Positions 9,442 through 19,191 of a stretch of DNA of 64,000 nucleotides are shown here, one piece after another. The position numbers and the translations under genes are program-made. Position 1 is the stretch's first letter. The number at the start of each line of letters is the position of its first letter. A model generated the notes under the pieces. That model searched no databases. It saw only the letters and a program-made list of their open reading frames with translations, and was not told the origin of the DNA. This DNA is from Bacteroidales bacterium (lineage in GTDB: Bacteria > Bacteroidota > Bacteroidia > Bacteroidales > GCA-2748055). The stretch covers positions 1 to 64,000 of the forward strand of contig JARGFP010000021.1 of assembly GCA_029210585.1 (NCBI GenBank). Direction: 5' to 3'.

Positions 9442-10994
9442 AATTAAAATTCCTATACCCAATACCGATCGTTCTTATTGCCTGTCTGGCTGGCAATACG
9501 AAATCCTATTCTCAGCAAAGTGAGAATGAGATGAAATCCTCCCTGCTCAGGGAACTTGATTTACAAATAGAAAGCCCTGCATTTAATAAAGATACAGGAT
9601 TCACGGATTACGTGGAAATGATCTCTTTTCTTGAAGAAAAATCCTCCACAGCCCCTTTTGAATTTCAAATAAAGTATATCGGGACAAGCCAAAAAGGAAA
9701 GAAAATTCCTGCGGTAATTATAGGTTCTGAATCTCCTGATAAGATAAGAATATGGTTACAGAGCGGATTGCATGGAAATGAACCCGCAGGAACGGAAGGA
9801 TTATTAATGTATATCTCATACCTGGTTGATCAGAATCCGCAGGATGTGCTGGATCACCTTGTGCTGATGATCCTACCCATGACCAATATAGACGGTTATG
9901 AAGTGCAGTCGCGCTATGCTGCTGACGGGGCAGATTTGAACAGGGATCAGACAAAGCTCTATGAGCCTGAAACAGTAGCATTAAAGAAAGCATTTGCTGC
10001 TTTCAATCCGCATGTAGCCATCGATATTCATGAATACCGCCCTTACAGGTCGGGTTTGAAAACGATATCCGAAGATATTGGTTCAATAGCCTATGATGTA
10101 CTCTTCCTTCCCAGCGGGAACTTGAATATTCCCTCTCCATTGCAAGAGATGGTGCATGATGTTTATCTTCCTGTAGTAAGTCAGAAGCTTACCTCCGAGG
10201 GATTGAGCTCCACTTTTTATTTTCTGCCCCGAACGAAGGACGATGATTCGGTATACCTTAAAATGGGAGGGGCAAGTCCGAGATCCAGTGCAACATCCTT
10301 TGCGCTGTCAAATTCTGTTTCTATCTTATTCGAGATCCGGGGCATCGGCCTTGGCAGGGAATATTTCAAAAGACGTACCTACAGCTCCTTCCTGCTCGCC
10401 AGTACCGTTGTGAAGACCACACTTGAAAACAAAGATCGTTTGCTGTCTGCATATGAAAAAAGCATCGTTATATCCGGTAAAAAGAAAAAAATAATACTCA
10501 GCTATTCACCATCGATCTATGAAGATGAATTCCTCTTCTATAATACATCAATAGATAGCCTGATTGCAAAGAAACTTGAAGTCCACGATACGAACAGATC
10601 CACAGCAGAAATAACAAGGAAGAATCCCCGTGGATATATCATTCTCCCGGAAGCGATCCACATCGCTGAGAAACTGAAGATCCTCGGTGTTGAAATGTAC
10701 CCACTGAAAAATGAGAAAAAGGTCCTTGTAGAAAAATACCTTATAACGGCAAATTCAACGAATGGAAATGAAGACCAGCTTGCTGTAAATAATGTATCCG
10801 TCGAACTCCGGAAAGGGAGAGAGCTGCTTCCAAAGGAGGCCTATTATATACCTGCAGAGCAGGAAAACTTTGGCTACGCATCATGCCTCCTTGAACCTGA
10901 AATGCCAAACGGCTTTGTCAATTATGGTGTTTTGGAAGTGATCATCGGAGAATTCCTTCCTGTTTACAGACTTTTAAAACCAAAGATCAAATAA
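9438..10994 (+). CDS. M14-family zinc carboxypeptidase, lipoprotein
   Basis: A 518-residue exported peptidase. The start is a GTG overlapping the iadA stop (GTGA). The signal ends in a lipobox LIAC with C16, so it is probably membrane-anchored. The M14 zinc site is clear: H112 and E115 in HGNEPAG and H198 in AIDIHEY, with the substrate-binding NR pair at 168-169 in DLNRD and the catalytic Glu299 in ILFEIRGIG. The C-terminal 200 residues form a beta-rich extension. Its role is probably to trim peptides outside the inner membrane before SusC uptake or further digestion. It is the third gene of the peptide locus. Confidence 0.88.
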   Translation: MKLKFLYPIPIVLIACLAGNTKSYSQQSENEMKSSLLRELDLQIESPAFNKDTGFTDYVEMISFLEEKSSTAPFEFQIKYIGTSQKGKKIPAVIIGSESPDKIRIWLQSGLHGNEPAGTEGLLMYISYLVDQNPQDVLDHLVLMILPMTNIDGYEVQSRYAADGADLNRDQTKLYEPETVALKKAFAAFNPHVAIDIHEYRPYRSGLKTISEDIGSIAYDVLFLPSGNLNIPSPLQEMVHDVYLPVVSQKLTSEGLSSTFYFLPRTKDDDSVYLKMGGASPRSSATSFALSNSVSILFEIRGIGLGREYFKRRTYSSFLLASTVVKTTLENKDRLLSAYEKSIVISGKKKKIILSYSPSIYEDEFLFYNTSIDSLIAKKLEVHDTNRSTAEITRKNPRGYIILPEAIHIAEKLKILGVEMYPLKNEKKVLVEKYLITANSTNGNEDQLAVNNVSVELRKGRELLPKEAYYIPAEQENFGYASCLLEPEMPNGFVNYGVLEVIIGEFLPVYRLLKPKIK

Positions 10995-11019
10995 TATAAA
11001 CCAACTAAAACCAGATTCT

Positions 11020-13944
11020 ATGAAATGGATAATTGCAACGTTGCTTTTGCTGTTGAGCCTGGTCGCTTATGGACAGGTGAGCGGCACAGTAACAGATGAA
11101 GCCAGTAATGAGCCCTTACCCGGTGCAACCGTTCTTATCAAAGGAACGATGACAGGTACAATTTGTGATGCGGAAGGGCGCTTTACCATTGATGCGGAAA
11201 TCGGGGATGTCTTAGCTATTAGCTACGTGGGGTATCTTACCGCTGAAGTAGAGCTTACAAGCACAAACGACATTAGTGTTTCCCTGGCAGCAGCCACTGA
11301 AGAGCTGAATGAACTTGTCGTGGTCGGATATGGTACCCAGAAAAAGAGTGATGTGACCGGTTCGGTAGTTTCAATTGACGCAGAAAAACTGGAAGACAGA
11401 CCTTCCACAAATATTGTTCAGGCCCTGCAAGGCTCCATGGCAGGACTGAGGGTCTCTGTTACCGGTTCAACTGCAGAAGGATCATCTACTTCCATGCTGA
11501 TACGGGGACAAAACTCGATCACTGCAGATAATGATCCGCTTATAATCATTGACGGGATCCCTTATTCAGGACGCATGTCGGAGATCAATCCCAACGATAT
11601 CCAGTCCATCGAAGTCTTAAAGGATGCATCCTCATCGGCAATCTATGGCGCCAGGGGAGCAAACGGTGTTATACTGATCTCTACGAAAAAAGGGAAAGCC
11701 GGACAAATGAGGGTATCCTATGATGGATATTACTCGCTTGATCAGATCGCATATATCCCTGATATGATGGACGGAGAGACCTTTTACCAGAGTAAACTTG
11801 ACTATGGAGAGACATTCACCGTGCTGGAACAGGAAAATTATGATGCTGGGAAATTTACAGATTTCATTGAAGAAGCAACACGCCCAGGCAGTAAAACACA
11901 GCACAACCTTTCAATGAGCGGTGCAACCGATAAGAACAGGTATTACATTTCCGGTTCATACAGTGATATAAAAGGGGTGGCCAAAAACGACAATTTCAAT
12001 CGTTACACCACCCGGATAAATATTGAACAGGATTTGAACAACTGGATGAAACTTGGTACGAATACTTCTCTTGGTTATTATGACAGGAGTGGTCAGAAAG
12101 CAGATTTCTACGATGCATTCAGGATGAATCCCCTGGGTAATGCATATAATGATGACGGAACCATCGCCCTTCTGGCATGGGAAGATCCGCAATATGCCGT
12201 GAATCCATTGAATGCACTCAATATCGTTGATTCGGATATCAGCAGGCGGATCAACACCAACAACTACCTTCAAATGGATTTTCCCTTCCTTGAAGGGCTT
12301 TCATATCGGTTGAATACTGGTATTGAATTTATCTCAAAACTACACCAGACTTATGCAGGCAGGGATACCTATACAGGGTATCAGACCAGTGGTGAACTCC
12401 GTATATTCAATAGTTACGAGCAGAACTGGATCGTTGAAAACATACTTTCTTATGCAAAGACTTTCGGAGTTCACAGCCTGTTCCTGACAGCTCTTTACAG
12501 TGCCCAGCAAGAGCAGTTCCAGTCAAATTGGATTGAAGGAATAAACTTTCCCAGCGATGTGCTTACCTTCTTCCAGCCTGACAAAGCTGCTTCGTCACAG
12601 TCTTATTCAAGCTACGAAGACCAGTCTCATCTCTCGCAGATGTTCCGGGCAAATTATTCCTACGACAGCAAGTACCTGGTCACATTCACAGTACGCCGGG
12701 ATGGATTTTCAGCCTTCGGACAGGACAGGAAATTCGGGATCTTCCCTTCATTTGCTGTAGGATGGAACATCAACAACGAAGATTTTTTCAAAAGCGCTGT
12801 TGACAATCGTACCATTAACCGCCTAAAACTGAGAGTATCTTACGGTGTGAATGGAAATGAAGCGATAACACCCTATTCCACGCTCCCCTACCTCTCATCG
12901 AAAGATTACCTGACAGCAGATTACAGACCGGCATTTGGATTTTATCCTGAAAAGCTGGGGAACCCAACACTTGGCTGGGAAACCACCCGCTCATTCAACA
13001 CAGGGATCGATTTTGGAATTCTTTCTAACAGGATAACAGGATTGGTAGATTTATACTGGTCAAGAACGACAGACCTTTTATTGGATAAGACCATATCTCC
13101 AATGAATGGTGATATTTATATACGCTCCAATATAGGTGAAACCAAAAATCAAGGCATTGAGTTCCAGATAAGCTCGGTTAATATAAGCCGTTCAAAATTT
13201 ACCTGGAGAACTGATTTCAATATTGCACGTAACAGAACATCGATCGTCAATGTAGGCTTAACTGATGAAAATGGAAATTATATTGATGACATTGCCAGCC
13301 GGTGGTTCATTGGAGAACCAATAAATGTGAATTATGATTATATATTCGATGGCATATGGCAGGAGGAAGATGATATTGCCTCAGGGACGCAGCCTACAGC
13401 CCATCCGGGAGATATCAAATACAAGGACCTTGACGGAAATAGTGAGATAAATGCGGATGACAAAGCGATCATCGGATCGAGAATACCCACATTTGTAGCC
13501 GGCATGTCCAACACTCTGAAGTATGGTAATTTCTCACTCAGCTTCCTGCTTAACTCTGTTTATGGTATAACCAGGCCCAATTATCTCCTTGGTACCGGGG
13601 ATATTTCATTCAGGATCAGGCCCTATAATAAGGATTACTGGACAGTGGAAAATCCGAACAATGAATATCCGGCGAATGTTGACCGGGATGTAAATCCATA
13701 TGATATGAACTTCTACATGGATGCCAGTTTTATCAGGTTGCAGGACATCACCCTGGCCTATAAGATGCCGGCAAGGTTAACTCAGAACATATACATGCAG
13801 AATCTGGAATTCTATATCAACCTGAAAAACATGGCAACCTGGACAAACTGGACCGGGCTGGATCCTGAATTCCTGACGTCCTCACAACAAAGGGCAACGC
13901 CACAGCTTAAAAGTTACCTGTTTGGAATTAAACTTAGTTTTTAA
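11020..13944 (+). CDS. SusC/RagA-family TonB-dependent outer-membrane transporter
   Basis: A 974-residue receptor with signal peptide (1-18), CarboxypepD_reg-like beta-sandwich (about 19-95, SGTVTDEASNEPLPGATV), a TonB box region (ELVVVGYGTQKK), plug domain (about 115-220, ending IEVLKDASSSAIYGARGANG) and a 22-strand barrel ending in an aromatic F. The plug signature is diagnostic for SusC/RagA. It pairs with the SusD gene 19 bases downstream. Because the neighbours are peptidases rather than glycoside hydrolases, peptides are the likely cargo, as in RagAB; this is inferred. Confidence 0.95.
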   Translation: MKWIIATLLLLLSLVAYGQVSGTVTDEASNEPLPGATVLIKGTMTGTICDAEGRFTIDAEIGDVLAISYVGYLTAEVELTSTNDISVSLAAATEELNELVVVGYGTQKKSDVTGSVVSIDAEKLEDRPSTNIVQALQGSMAGLRVSVTGSTAEGSSTSMLIRGQNSITADNDPLIIIDGIPYSGRMSEINPNDIQSIEVLKDASSSAIYGARGANGVILISTKKGKAGQMRVSYDGYYSLDQIAYIPDMMDGETFYQSKLDYGETFTVLEQENYDAGKFTDFIEEATRPGSKTQHNLSMSGATDKNRYYISGSYSDIKGVAKNDNFNRYTTRINIEQDLNNWMKLGTNTSLGYYDRSGQKADFYDAFRMNPLGNAYNDDGTIALLAWEDPQYAVNPLNALNIVDSDISRRINTNNYLQMDFPFLEGLSYRLNTGIEFISKLHQTYAGRDTYTGYQTSGELRIFNSYEQNWIVENILSYAKTFGVHSLFLTALYSAQQEQFQSNWIEGINFPSDVLTFFQPDKAASSQSYSSYEDQSHLSQMFRANYSYDSKYLVTFTVRRDGFSAFGQDRKFGIFPSFAVGWNINNEDFFKSAVDNRTINRLKLRVSYGVNGNEAITPYSTLPYLSSKDYLTADYRPAFGFYPEKLGNPTLGWETTRSFNTGIDFGILSNRITGLVDLYWSRTTDLLLDKTISPMNGDIYIRSNIGETKNQGIEFQISSVNISRSKFTWRTDFNIARNRTSIVNVGLTDENGNYIDDIASRWFIGEPINVNYDYIFDGIWQEEDDIASGTQPTAHPGDIKYKDLDGNSEINADDKAIIGSRIPTFVAGMSNTLKYGNFSLSFLLNSVYGITRPNYLLGTGDISFRIRPYNKDYWTVENPNNEYPANVDRDVNPYDMNFYMDASFIRLQDITLAYKMPARLTQNIYMQNLEFYINLKNMATWTNWTGLDPEFLTSSQQRATPQLKSYLFGIKLSF

Positions 13945-13963
13945 ATAGCAAAATTACTTGCAC

Positions 13964-15622
13964 ATGAAAATCAAAAATTACATAATAGCCGCACTCCTGG
14001 TGATTACCGGAGTTTATTCATGCGATGAAGACTCTTTCCTAACAGAGGAACCCAGGGATAACATTTATGCTGATAACCTGCTGCAGAGTTATGATGGTTT
14101 TGTGAATATGATGAACTCTGTTTATGCCTGGGTAAGGGCAGAAAAAAGCCGTTTAATACCTGTTGGAGGAATCCCTATTACAAGGTCCATGTGCTGGACA
14201 AGTGGAGTGGATAATGCGTTCATGAATAATGGACATTCAAAGGTTGTTTTTCTTAACTTGCCTACGAATATTAATCCGGAAATGGATTACTTCGATGATA
14301 TGTTTAAATGGTTATATAAGATTATCAACATTACGAATATGGTCATTGAACGGGCTGAAAACCCCGATGTGGACTGGCAGGGAGGAAGTGCGGAAGCAAA
14401 TGCTGTAAATAAGAATTACATCATAGCACAGGCCAGGGTGATCCGCGCATGGGCATACCGTCACCTGACCTACTCCTGGGGAGATGTTCCCTTAAGCCTG
14501 ATTGAAGTAAGCGGCGCAACCATCAAGGATGACTGGGAAAGGGCTCCTGTAGATGAAGTCAGGACCCAGATGGTAAAAGACTTGAAGTTTGGCATCGACC
14601 ATCTTGAAATACGTGATGAAAACCCAGCTATAGTAAATGAAGCCGTTGCAAGGCACTATTTAGCCGATACCTATCTTACGATGCAGCAGTATGATTCTGC
14701 GGAGATCGTGGCAAAAGTCTTATGCGAGGGGACGGACTATCGTTTAATGACAGAACGCTTCGGATCGACTGCCGGGGATCCCGGGAATGCATTTATGGAC
14801 ATGTTCCACACTCCCCTTCCTGCAGACGGTAACGAGGAAGCCCTGTGGGTATTCCTGAATACCGAGCCGGAAAATGTCTCCTACGGTTACGAACCGGGAA
14901 GTTACCTTAATAACATGTGGCTGACCTATTACTCCAAGGATGAAATAATAAAGACCCTTGACATACAAACCTTCTATATTTATAATGGTGGCCGTGGAGC
15001 GGGTCGCACATCAATAACAGAATCCGCCTTATCCTGGTATGAAGACCAGGACGACCGCTTTTCTGAATTTGCAATTGTCAAATTCCTGTTGATGCCAAAC
15101 GAGACCACTGGTTTGCTTGATACCGTGCTGTGGACGAATACCGACTTTGAAATCACAGAAGGCAAGTATGACCTGGATCATTACCAGTGGCCCTCCACGA
15201 GGAAATGGGAGTACGTCCATCCGGATCCTGCGCAGTTCAATGAAAGAAATCATTTCGAGGATATTATGTATATCAGGCTGGCCGACACTTACCTTTTATT
15301 GGCTGAAGCACTGCATATGCAGGAGAAAGATGATGAAGCCGCTATTTGGATAAATAAGGTCAGGGAGCGTTCAAATGCAACACCGATAACAGGAGCAGAC
15401 GTTGACATAGACTTTATCCTGGATGAAAGGTCGAGGGAACTGATCACTGAGGAGCACCGAAGACATGCGCTCATCCGGACCGGGAAATTAGTTGAACGTA
15501 TTCAACTGTATAATGAGTTTGCTGGGCCCACAATCGCTGAAGCTCCGCACTTGTGGCCAATTCCGCAAACTGTGATAGATGCAAATACAGGACGGAAGAT
15601 GGAACAGAATCCGGGATTCTAG
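13964..15622 (+). CDS. SusD/RagB-family surface lipoprotein
   Basis: This 552-residue protein has a lipoprotein signal (Cys in GVYSCDED) and the helical TPR-like SusD fold: the N-terminal FLTEEPRDN, the central RVIRAWAYRHLTYSWGDVPL and the C-terminal IRLADTYLLLAEAL and ERSRELITEEHRR are family hallmarks. It caps the SusC barrel and binds substrate at the cell surface. I use the ATG at 13964 instead of the TTG two codons earlier, because it starts the MKIKNYIIAALL signal. It is immediately after SusC and 12 bases before the DASS symporter start. Confidence 0.93.
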   Translation: MKIKNYIIAALLVITGVYSCDEDSFLTEEPRDNIYADNLLQSYDGFVNMMNSVYAWVRAEKSRLIPVGGIPITRSMCWTSGVDNAFMNNGHSKVVFLNLPTNINPEMDYFDDMFKWLYKIINITNMVIERAENPDVDWQGGSAEANAVNKNYIIAQARVIRAWAYRHLTYSWGDVPLSLIEVSGATIKDDWERAPVDEVRTQMVKDLKFGIDHLEIRDENPAIVNEAVARHYLADTYLTMQQYDSAEIVAKVLCEGTDYRLMTERFGSTAGDPGNAFMDMFHTPLPADGNEEALWVFLNTEPENVSYGYEPGSYLNNMWLTYYSKDEIIKTLDIQTFYIYNGGRGAGRTSITESALSWYEDQDDRFSEFAIVKFLLMPNETTGLLDTVLWTNTDFEITEGKYDLDHYQWPSTRKWEYVHPDPAQFNERNHFEDIMYIRLADTYLLLAEALHMQEKDDEAAIWINKVRERSNATPITGADVDIDFILDERSRELITEEHRRHALIRTGKLVERIQLYNEFAGPTIAEAPHLWPIPQTVIDANTGRKMEQNPGF

Positions 15623-15633
15623 CTAAAGTTTGG

Positions 15634-17151
15634 ATGGATCAGGCAAAGAGCAATAAGCTTGCCAGGCTGTCAAGAGGATTATTTCCTCTGATTGCACTGT
15701 CTATCGTAGTGTTTAATCCTGTGAATACAACACCGGAGATAAACAGGATGATCGCTGCAGTTGTTTTGATGGCCGGCTGGTGGATTTCCGAGGCTGTACC
15801 GATAGCCATTACATCTTTGCTACCCCTCGTTCTTTTTCCATTGTTTGGAATCATGAACGGGGGTACAACCGCCGAGCAGTACTTCAACGATATCATCTTC
15901 CTGTTTATGGGAGGTTTTATCCTTTCTCTTGCCATGGAGAAATGGGACCTGCATCTGAAAATCGCCTTCAGGACACTTCTTTTGTTCGGATCCAAACCAT
16001 ATAGAATATTGCTTGGTTTTATGGTAACATCTTCTATCCTGTCAATGTGGATGTCGAATACTGCCACAGCGATCCTGATGTTACCTATTGCCATATCGGT
16101 TATACGGGAACTTGAACATCTCCATGGGAAAGAGAAGATGAAACGATTTAAAATCGGAATACTACTCGGTATTGCTTATGCCTGTTCTATTGGTGGTATC
16201 ACTACCCTGATCGGAACGCCTCCGAACCTGGCATTGGTAGCAATATTTTCTAATCTGTATCCTGAAGCAGAAGCACTTTCTTTTTCCACCTGGTTCATTT
16301 TTGCACTGCCGGTATATATAATTCTTTTGAGCACTGCATCAGTGGTTCTTTACTATATATTCAAACCGAAGTTTGAAACAGTTGGAACATTCAGAAAATA
16401 TGTCCGCACAGAATACCAGAAAATGGGAAGATCAACCTCAGAGCAGAAAATAATAATGGGAATCTTTCTGACATTTGCACTATTATTGATCACAAGGAAT
16501 GACCTGAACATAATTGATTTTACGCTCCCGGGATGGAGCAATCTATTCAAAACACCCTCCTTTATTAAGGATGGCACCGTAGCAATAAGTCTGGCCATTC
16601 TCTTGTTTGTCATTCCCTCTGTAAACAAGAAAGGTCAACAATTAATGGATTGGGAAACAAGCTTAAAGCTTCCCTGGGAAATCATTTTACTTTTTGGCGG
16701 CGGATTTGCACTTGCCAGGGCATCTGTTGAATCCGGCCTGACGCTGTGGATTGGTGAGGGGCTTACACAGTATGCCGGGATACCTCCACTTTTCTTTATC
16801 GGGATCAACACCTTTCTGATGGCATTTCTGACAGAATTCACCTCGAACGTAAGTACTACCCAGATCCTGCTCCCGGTAGTGTCTGCGATGTCTGATTCCC
16901 TGATGATCAATCCCAAATTCCTGATGATACCTGTTACCATGGCCTCTTCCCTGGCATTTATGCTGCCTATTGCCACTCCGCCAAATGCAATAGTATTTGG
17001 ATCTGGATTGTTACATATAAAAGATATGATCCTTCCGGGTTTTATCCTCAATATTCTGGGGATCGTTGTGGTAACACTGGCAATGTATCTTTGGGGAATG
17101 AATTTATTTGAAATTGATCTTGCTGTATTTCCCGAATGGGCACAACGATGA
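15634..17151 (+). CDS. DASS-family (SLC13-like) sodium/anion symporter
   Basis: A 505-residue inner-membrane carrier with about eleven to twelve helices. DASS hallmarks are the SNTAT motif (MWMSNTATAIL), the GTPPN motif (LIGTPPNLAL), a second SNVSTTQIL and the C-terminal signature LPIATPPNAIVFGSG. These carriers import di- or tricarboxylates with sodium. The frame extends upstream into susD, but the ATG at 15634 just after the susD stop gives the normal N-terminus. It is the second dicarboxylate carrier in the locus, beside the DcuC-like protein, pointing to an aspartate- or succinate-like compound as the final product. Confidence 0.88.
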   Translation: MDQAKSNKLARLSRGLFPLIALSIVVFNPVNTTPEINRMIAAVVLMAGWWISEAVPIAITSLLPLVLFPLFGIMNGGTTAEQYFNDIIFLFMGGFILSLAMEKWDLHLKIAFRTLLLFGSKPYRILLGFMVTSSILSMWMSNTATAILMLPIAISVIRELEHLHGKEKMKRFKIGILLGIAYACSIGGITTLIGTPPNLALVAIFSNLYPEAEALSFSTWFIFALPVYIILLSTASVVLYYIFKPKFETVGTFRKYVRTEYQKMGRSTSEQKIIMGIFLTFALLLITRNDLNIIDFTLPGWSNLFKTPSFIKDGTVAISLAILLFVIPSVNKKGQQLMDWETSLKLPWEIILLFGGGFALARASVESGLTLWIGEGLTQYAGIPPLFFIGINTFLMAFLTEFTSNVSTTQILLPVVSAMSDSLMINPKFLMIPVTMASSLAFMLPIATPPNAIVFGSGLLHIKDMILPGFILNILGIVVVTLAMYLWGMNLFEIDLAVFPEWAQR

Positions 17152-17161
17152 AAAACAAACG

Positions 17162-17917
17162 ATGATGAAATTTCTGCTCTACTCATGCCTGGTAACAGGC
17201 TTCCTTTTCGGATGTCAGGAAAACAACATTCCGGAAATTATTGATCCTCTTCCCGTGAAGGATACTTCCAACATGGTATTGTTTATAGGAAACAGTTATA
17301 CTTACTATAACGATGGAGTGGATTATCATTTAGAGCAGCTTGTGCTTGCCGACACAACAGTGGATTCTGTGAGCTACGTCATAAAATCTGTAACCAAGGG
17401 AGCATACAGGCTGGAATATCACTGGAACGATAATGTAAGTACAAGCATGATTACCAGTCAGAATTGGGATTATGTGGTTCTACAGGAACACAGTACAAGG
17501 CCTTTTGTCGAATATGAACTCTTTGAATTGTATGCTACAAAACTTGACAGCCTGATCAGAGAAATGGATTCTCAAACTGCTTTGTTTATGACATGGCCTT
17601 TAAAAGATGAGCCCTGGAATATTACCCTCCTTGATAATGCCTACAGCAAGGTGGACGAAAAGCTGGATGCTTTACTGGCTCCAGTTGGGCGAGCATGGGA
17701 ATACGTCAAAACCACTCACCCGGAAATTAACCTTTACTCTTCCGATGATAAGCACCCTTCTCTTTCCGGAACGTATCTTACATCCTGCATCTTTGAGATC
17801 GTTCTGTTCGGAATGGATCCAAGGGACTCTGATTACGTACCTTATGGTATGACCTTCATAACAGCCGCCAAGCTGAGGACAGCAGCTTTTGACTATATGA
17901 TAAGCCTGGAGGCGTAA
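17162..17917 (+). CDS. SGNH/GDSL-type hydrolase lipoprotein
   Basis: A 251-residue exported protein with lipobox LFGC (C18). SGNH features are a block I serine motif FIGNSYTYY (S45), VVLQEHS in the middle and a C-terminal SDDKHPSLSG carrying the Asp-His pair. Such enzymes remove acyl groups from sugars or lipids; the substrate here is unknown. The frame can be extended to 17108, overlapping the symporter, but the signal peptide begins at the ATGATG at 17162. It is the last gene before a strong terminator, and thus the end of the peptide locus. Confidence 0.75.
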   Translation: MMKFLLYSCLVTGFLFGCQENNIPEIIDPLPVKDTSNMVLFIGNSYTYYNDGVDYHLEQLVLADTTVDSVSYVIKSVTKGAYRLEYHWNDNVSTSMITSQNWDYVVLQEHSTRPFVEYELFELYATKLDSLIREMDSQTALFMTWPLKDEPWNITLLDNAYSKVDEKLDALLAPVGRAWEYVKTTHPEINLYSSDDKHPSLSGTYLTSCIFEIVLFGMDPRDSDYVPYGMTFITAAKLRTAAFDYMISLEA

Positions 17918-17921
17918 AAAA

Positions 17922-17949
17922 AGCGTCTTTGTGAAATCACAAAGACGCT
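17922..17949. terminator. Strong bidirectional hairpin terminator
   Basis: AGCGTCTTTGTGA (17922-17934) and its exact complement (17937-17949) form a 13-pair stem with a two-base spacer, flanked by A-rich sequence on the left. It sits between the convergent SGNH gene (stop 17917) and the lamin-tail gene (stop 17977), so it should end transcription from both sides. Confidence 0.8.
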
Positions 17950-17976
17950 CTATTCACAAATCTTGAGAGTCAATTA

Positions 17977-18864
17977 TTACCTGATGATCATTCGTTTTGC
18001 CGTACTTCTTTCCGTATTACTGATAAAATAGATTCCCTGAGGAAGATCAAGTGAAATATTATTTACACCAGGCACAACCCTGAAATAGGATACATTTCTG
18101 CCTGTAGCATCAATTACATGTACTTTCATCTCCTCCTTGGTTTCATAAATGAAATTTCCATCATTTGGGACAGGGTATACCAGGTCGCCGCTCAATTCAT
18201 GAACAAAAACATTAACTGTACCGGTGCATTCAGTAGTGTGCATGCCAACATCGGCAGTATCGTTTTCAGCTTTAACGATCCATTGAGAGTTTGAATAACT
18301 CGTACCGGCCGATGCTGGCCAGTCAGTAGTTGGACTACAAATATCAGACTTACGGATAAGCGTATGATTCTGTGTGCCGTTTGTTGAGTCACCTACAGGC
18401 CAGTTACTTCCGGGATCATTATTTGGTTCTCCGATAACATCAATGAGAACAAAAACACCGGTTCCGTCATCCTTGGCAAGGCCGATGGCATCATCACCAC
18501 TAATATTCATGAAACTCCAGCGCATATCAGCAGTAACTTCAGAATTATCCTCTACCGGTCTGGCTATCACGAATGTTTCCCCATTAGCAAGTGCACCATC
18601 CAGTTGAAACGGACCCACCTCAATAGTTCCGTCCATTCCCCAACCTTCCCCATTCTTTGCTCTCCAAAGCTGGTACTTTGTCATGTCAACCTCTTCACCT
18701 GTTCCATTGTATAATTCAACATAATGATTAAAGTTTTCCGGGGAAGCAAGTTTATGATTCCATTCACAATACTCAGATATAAACAGATCTGAAGCATTCT
18801 GCTGCGCAAACGCTGATAAGGAAATAAACGTTCCGACAGTAAAAATTAGTAATTTTCTTTTCAT
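17977..18864 (-). CDS. T9SS cargo protein with lamin-tail (LTD) domain
   Basis: A 295-residue exported protein: signal peptide 1-20 (ending AFAQ), an LTD-type beta-sandwich (about 25-205, with LFISEYCEW, YVELYNGTGEEVDMTKYQL and the closing NHTLIRKSDI), and a C-terminal type A sorting domain (about 225-295, LVYPVPNDGNF, IYFISN, KRMIIR) recognised by the type IX secretion system. It should be released to or anchored at the cell surface. The LTD domain has no fixed enzymatic role; in exported bacterial proteins it accompanies nucleases and adhesins. The larger LTD protein encoded upstream on the same strand may be functionally linked. Confidence 0.82.
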   Translation of the reverse strand: MKRKLLIFTVGTFISLSAFAQQNASDLFISEYCEWNHKLASPENFNHYVELYNGTGEEVDMTKYQLWRAKNGEGWGMDGTIEVGPFQLDGALANGETFVIARPVEDNSEVTADMRWSFMNISGDDAIGLAKDDGTGVFVLIDVIGEPNNDPGSNWPVGDSTNGTQNHTLIRKSDICSPTTDWPASAGTSYSNSQWIVKAENDTADVGMHTTECTGTVNVFVHELSGDLVYPVPNDGNFIYETKEEMKVHVIDATGRNVSYFRVVPGVNNISLDLPQGIYFISNTERSTAKRMIIR

Positions 18865-19030
18865 AGCTAATCTGGTTTAATTAATAATGTGAATAAAAAT
18901 AAGCTCAACGCAATAACAAACCGCTTAATACTTACTTAACAACAGCATAACAGAGCAAGAACCGGGAAATTTTTTAAAAATATTTTTGATGTAATACTAC
19001 TCCCAATAGCATGATACAATACCAATTGGA

Positions 19031-19077
19031 AAGAAAAACATGAGGCTGTATCACAAGCAGTGATTGACAACCTCATG
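19031..19077 (-). terminator. Hairpin terminator of the cohesin/dockerin gene
   Basis: CATGAGG (19039-19045) pairs with CCTCATG (19071-19077), extended inward by TGT/ACA and ATCAC/GTGAT around a short AAGCA loop. Read on the minus strand the stem is followed by TGTTTTTCTTT, a proper U tract. It lies 115 bases past the stop of the gene at 19192. The rest of the 327-base gap 18865-19191 shows no gene. Confidence 0.7.
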
Positions 19078-19191
19078 CATTTTAAACCTCTCAGCAATTT
19101 TCGTGTCGGGATATGCATCAACTGTGTTGACCCTGAAACGACGTTGGACGTCAGCAGTCACCTATTCAGTGTTGCAGCATGCTTTTTCTCC

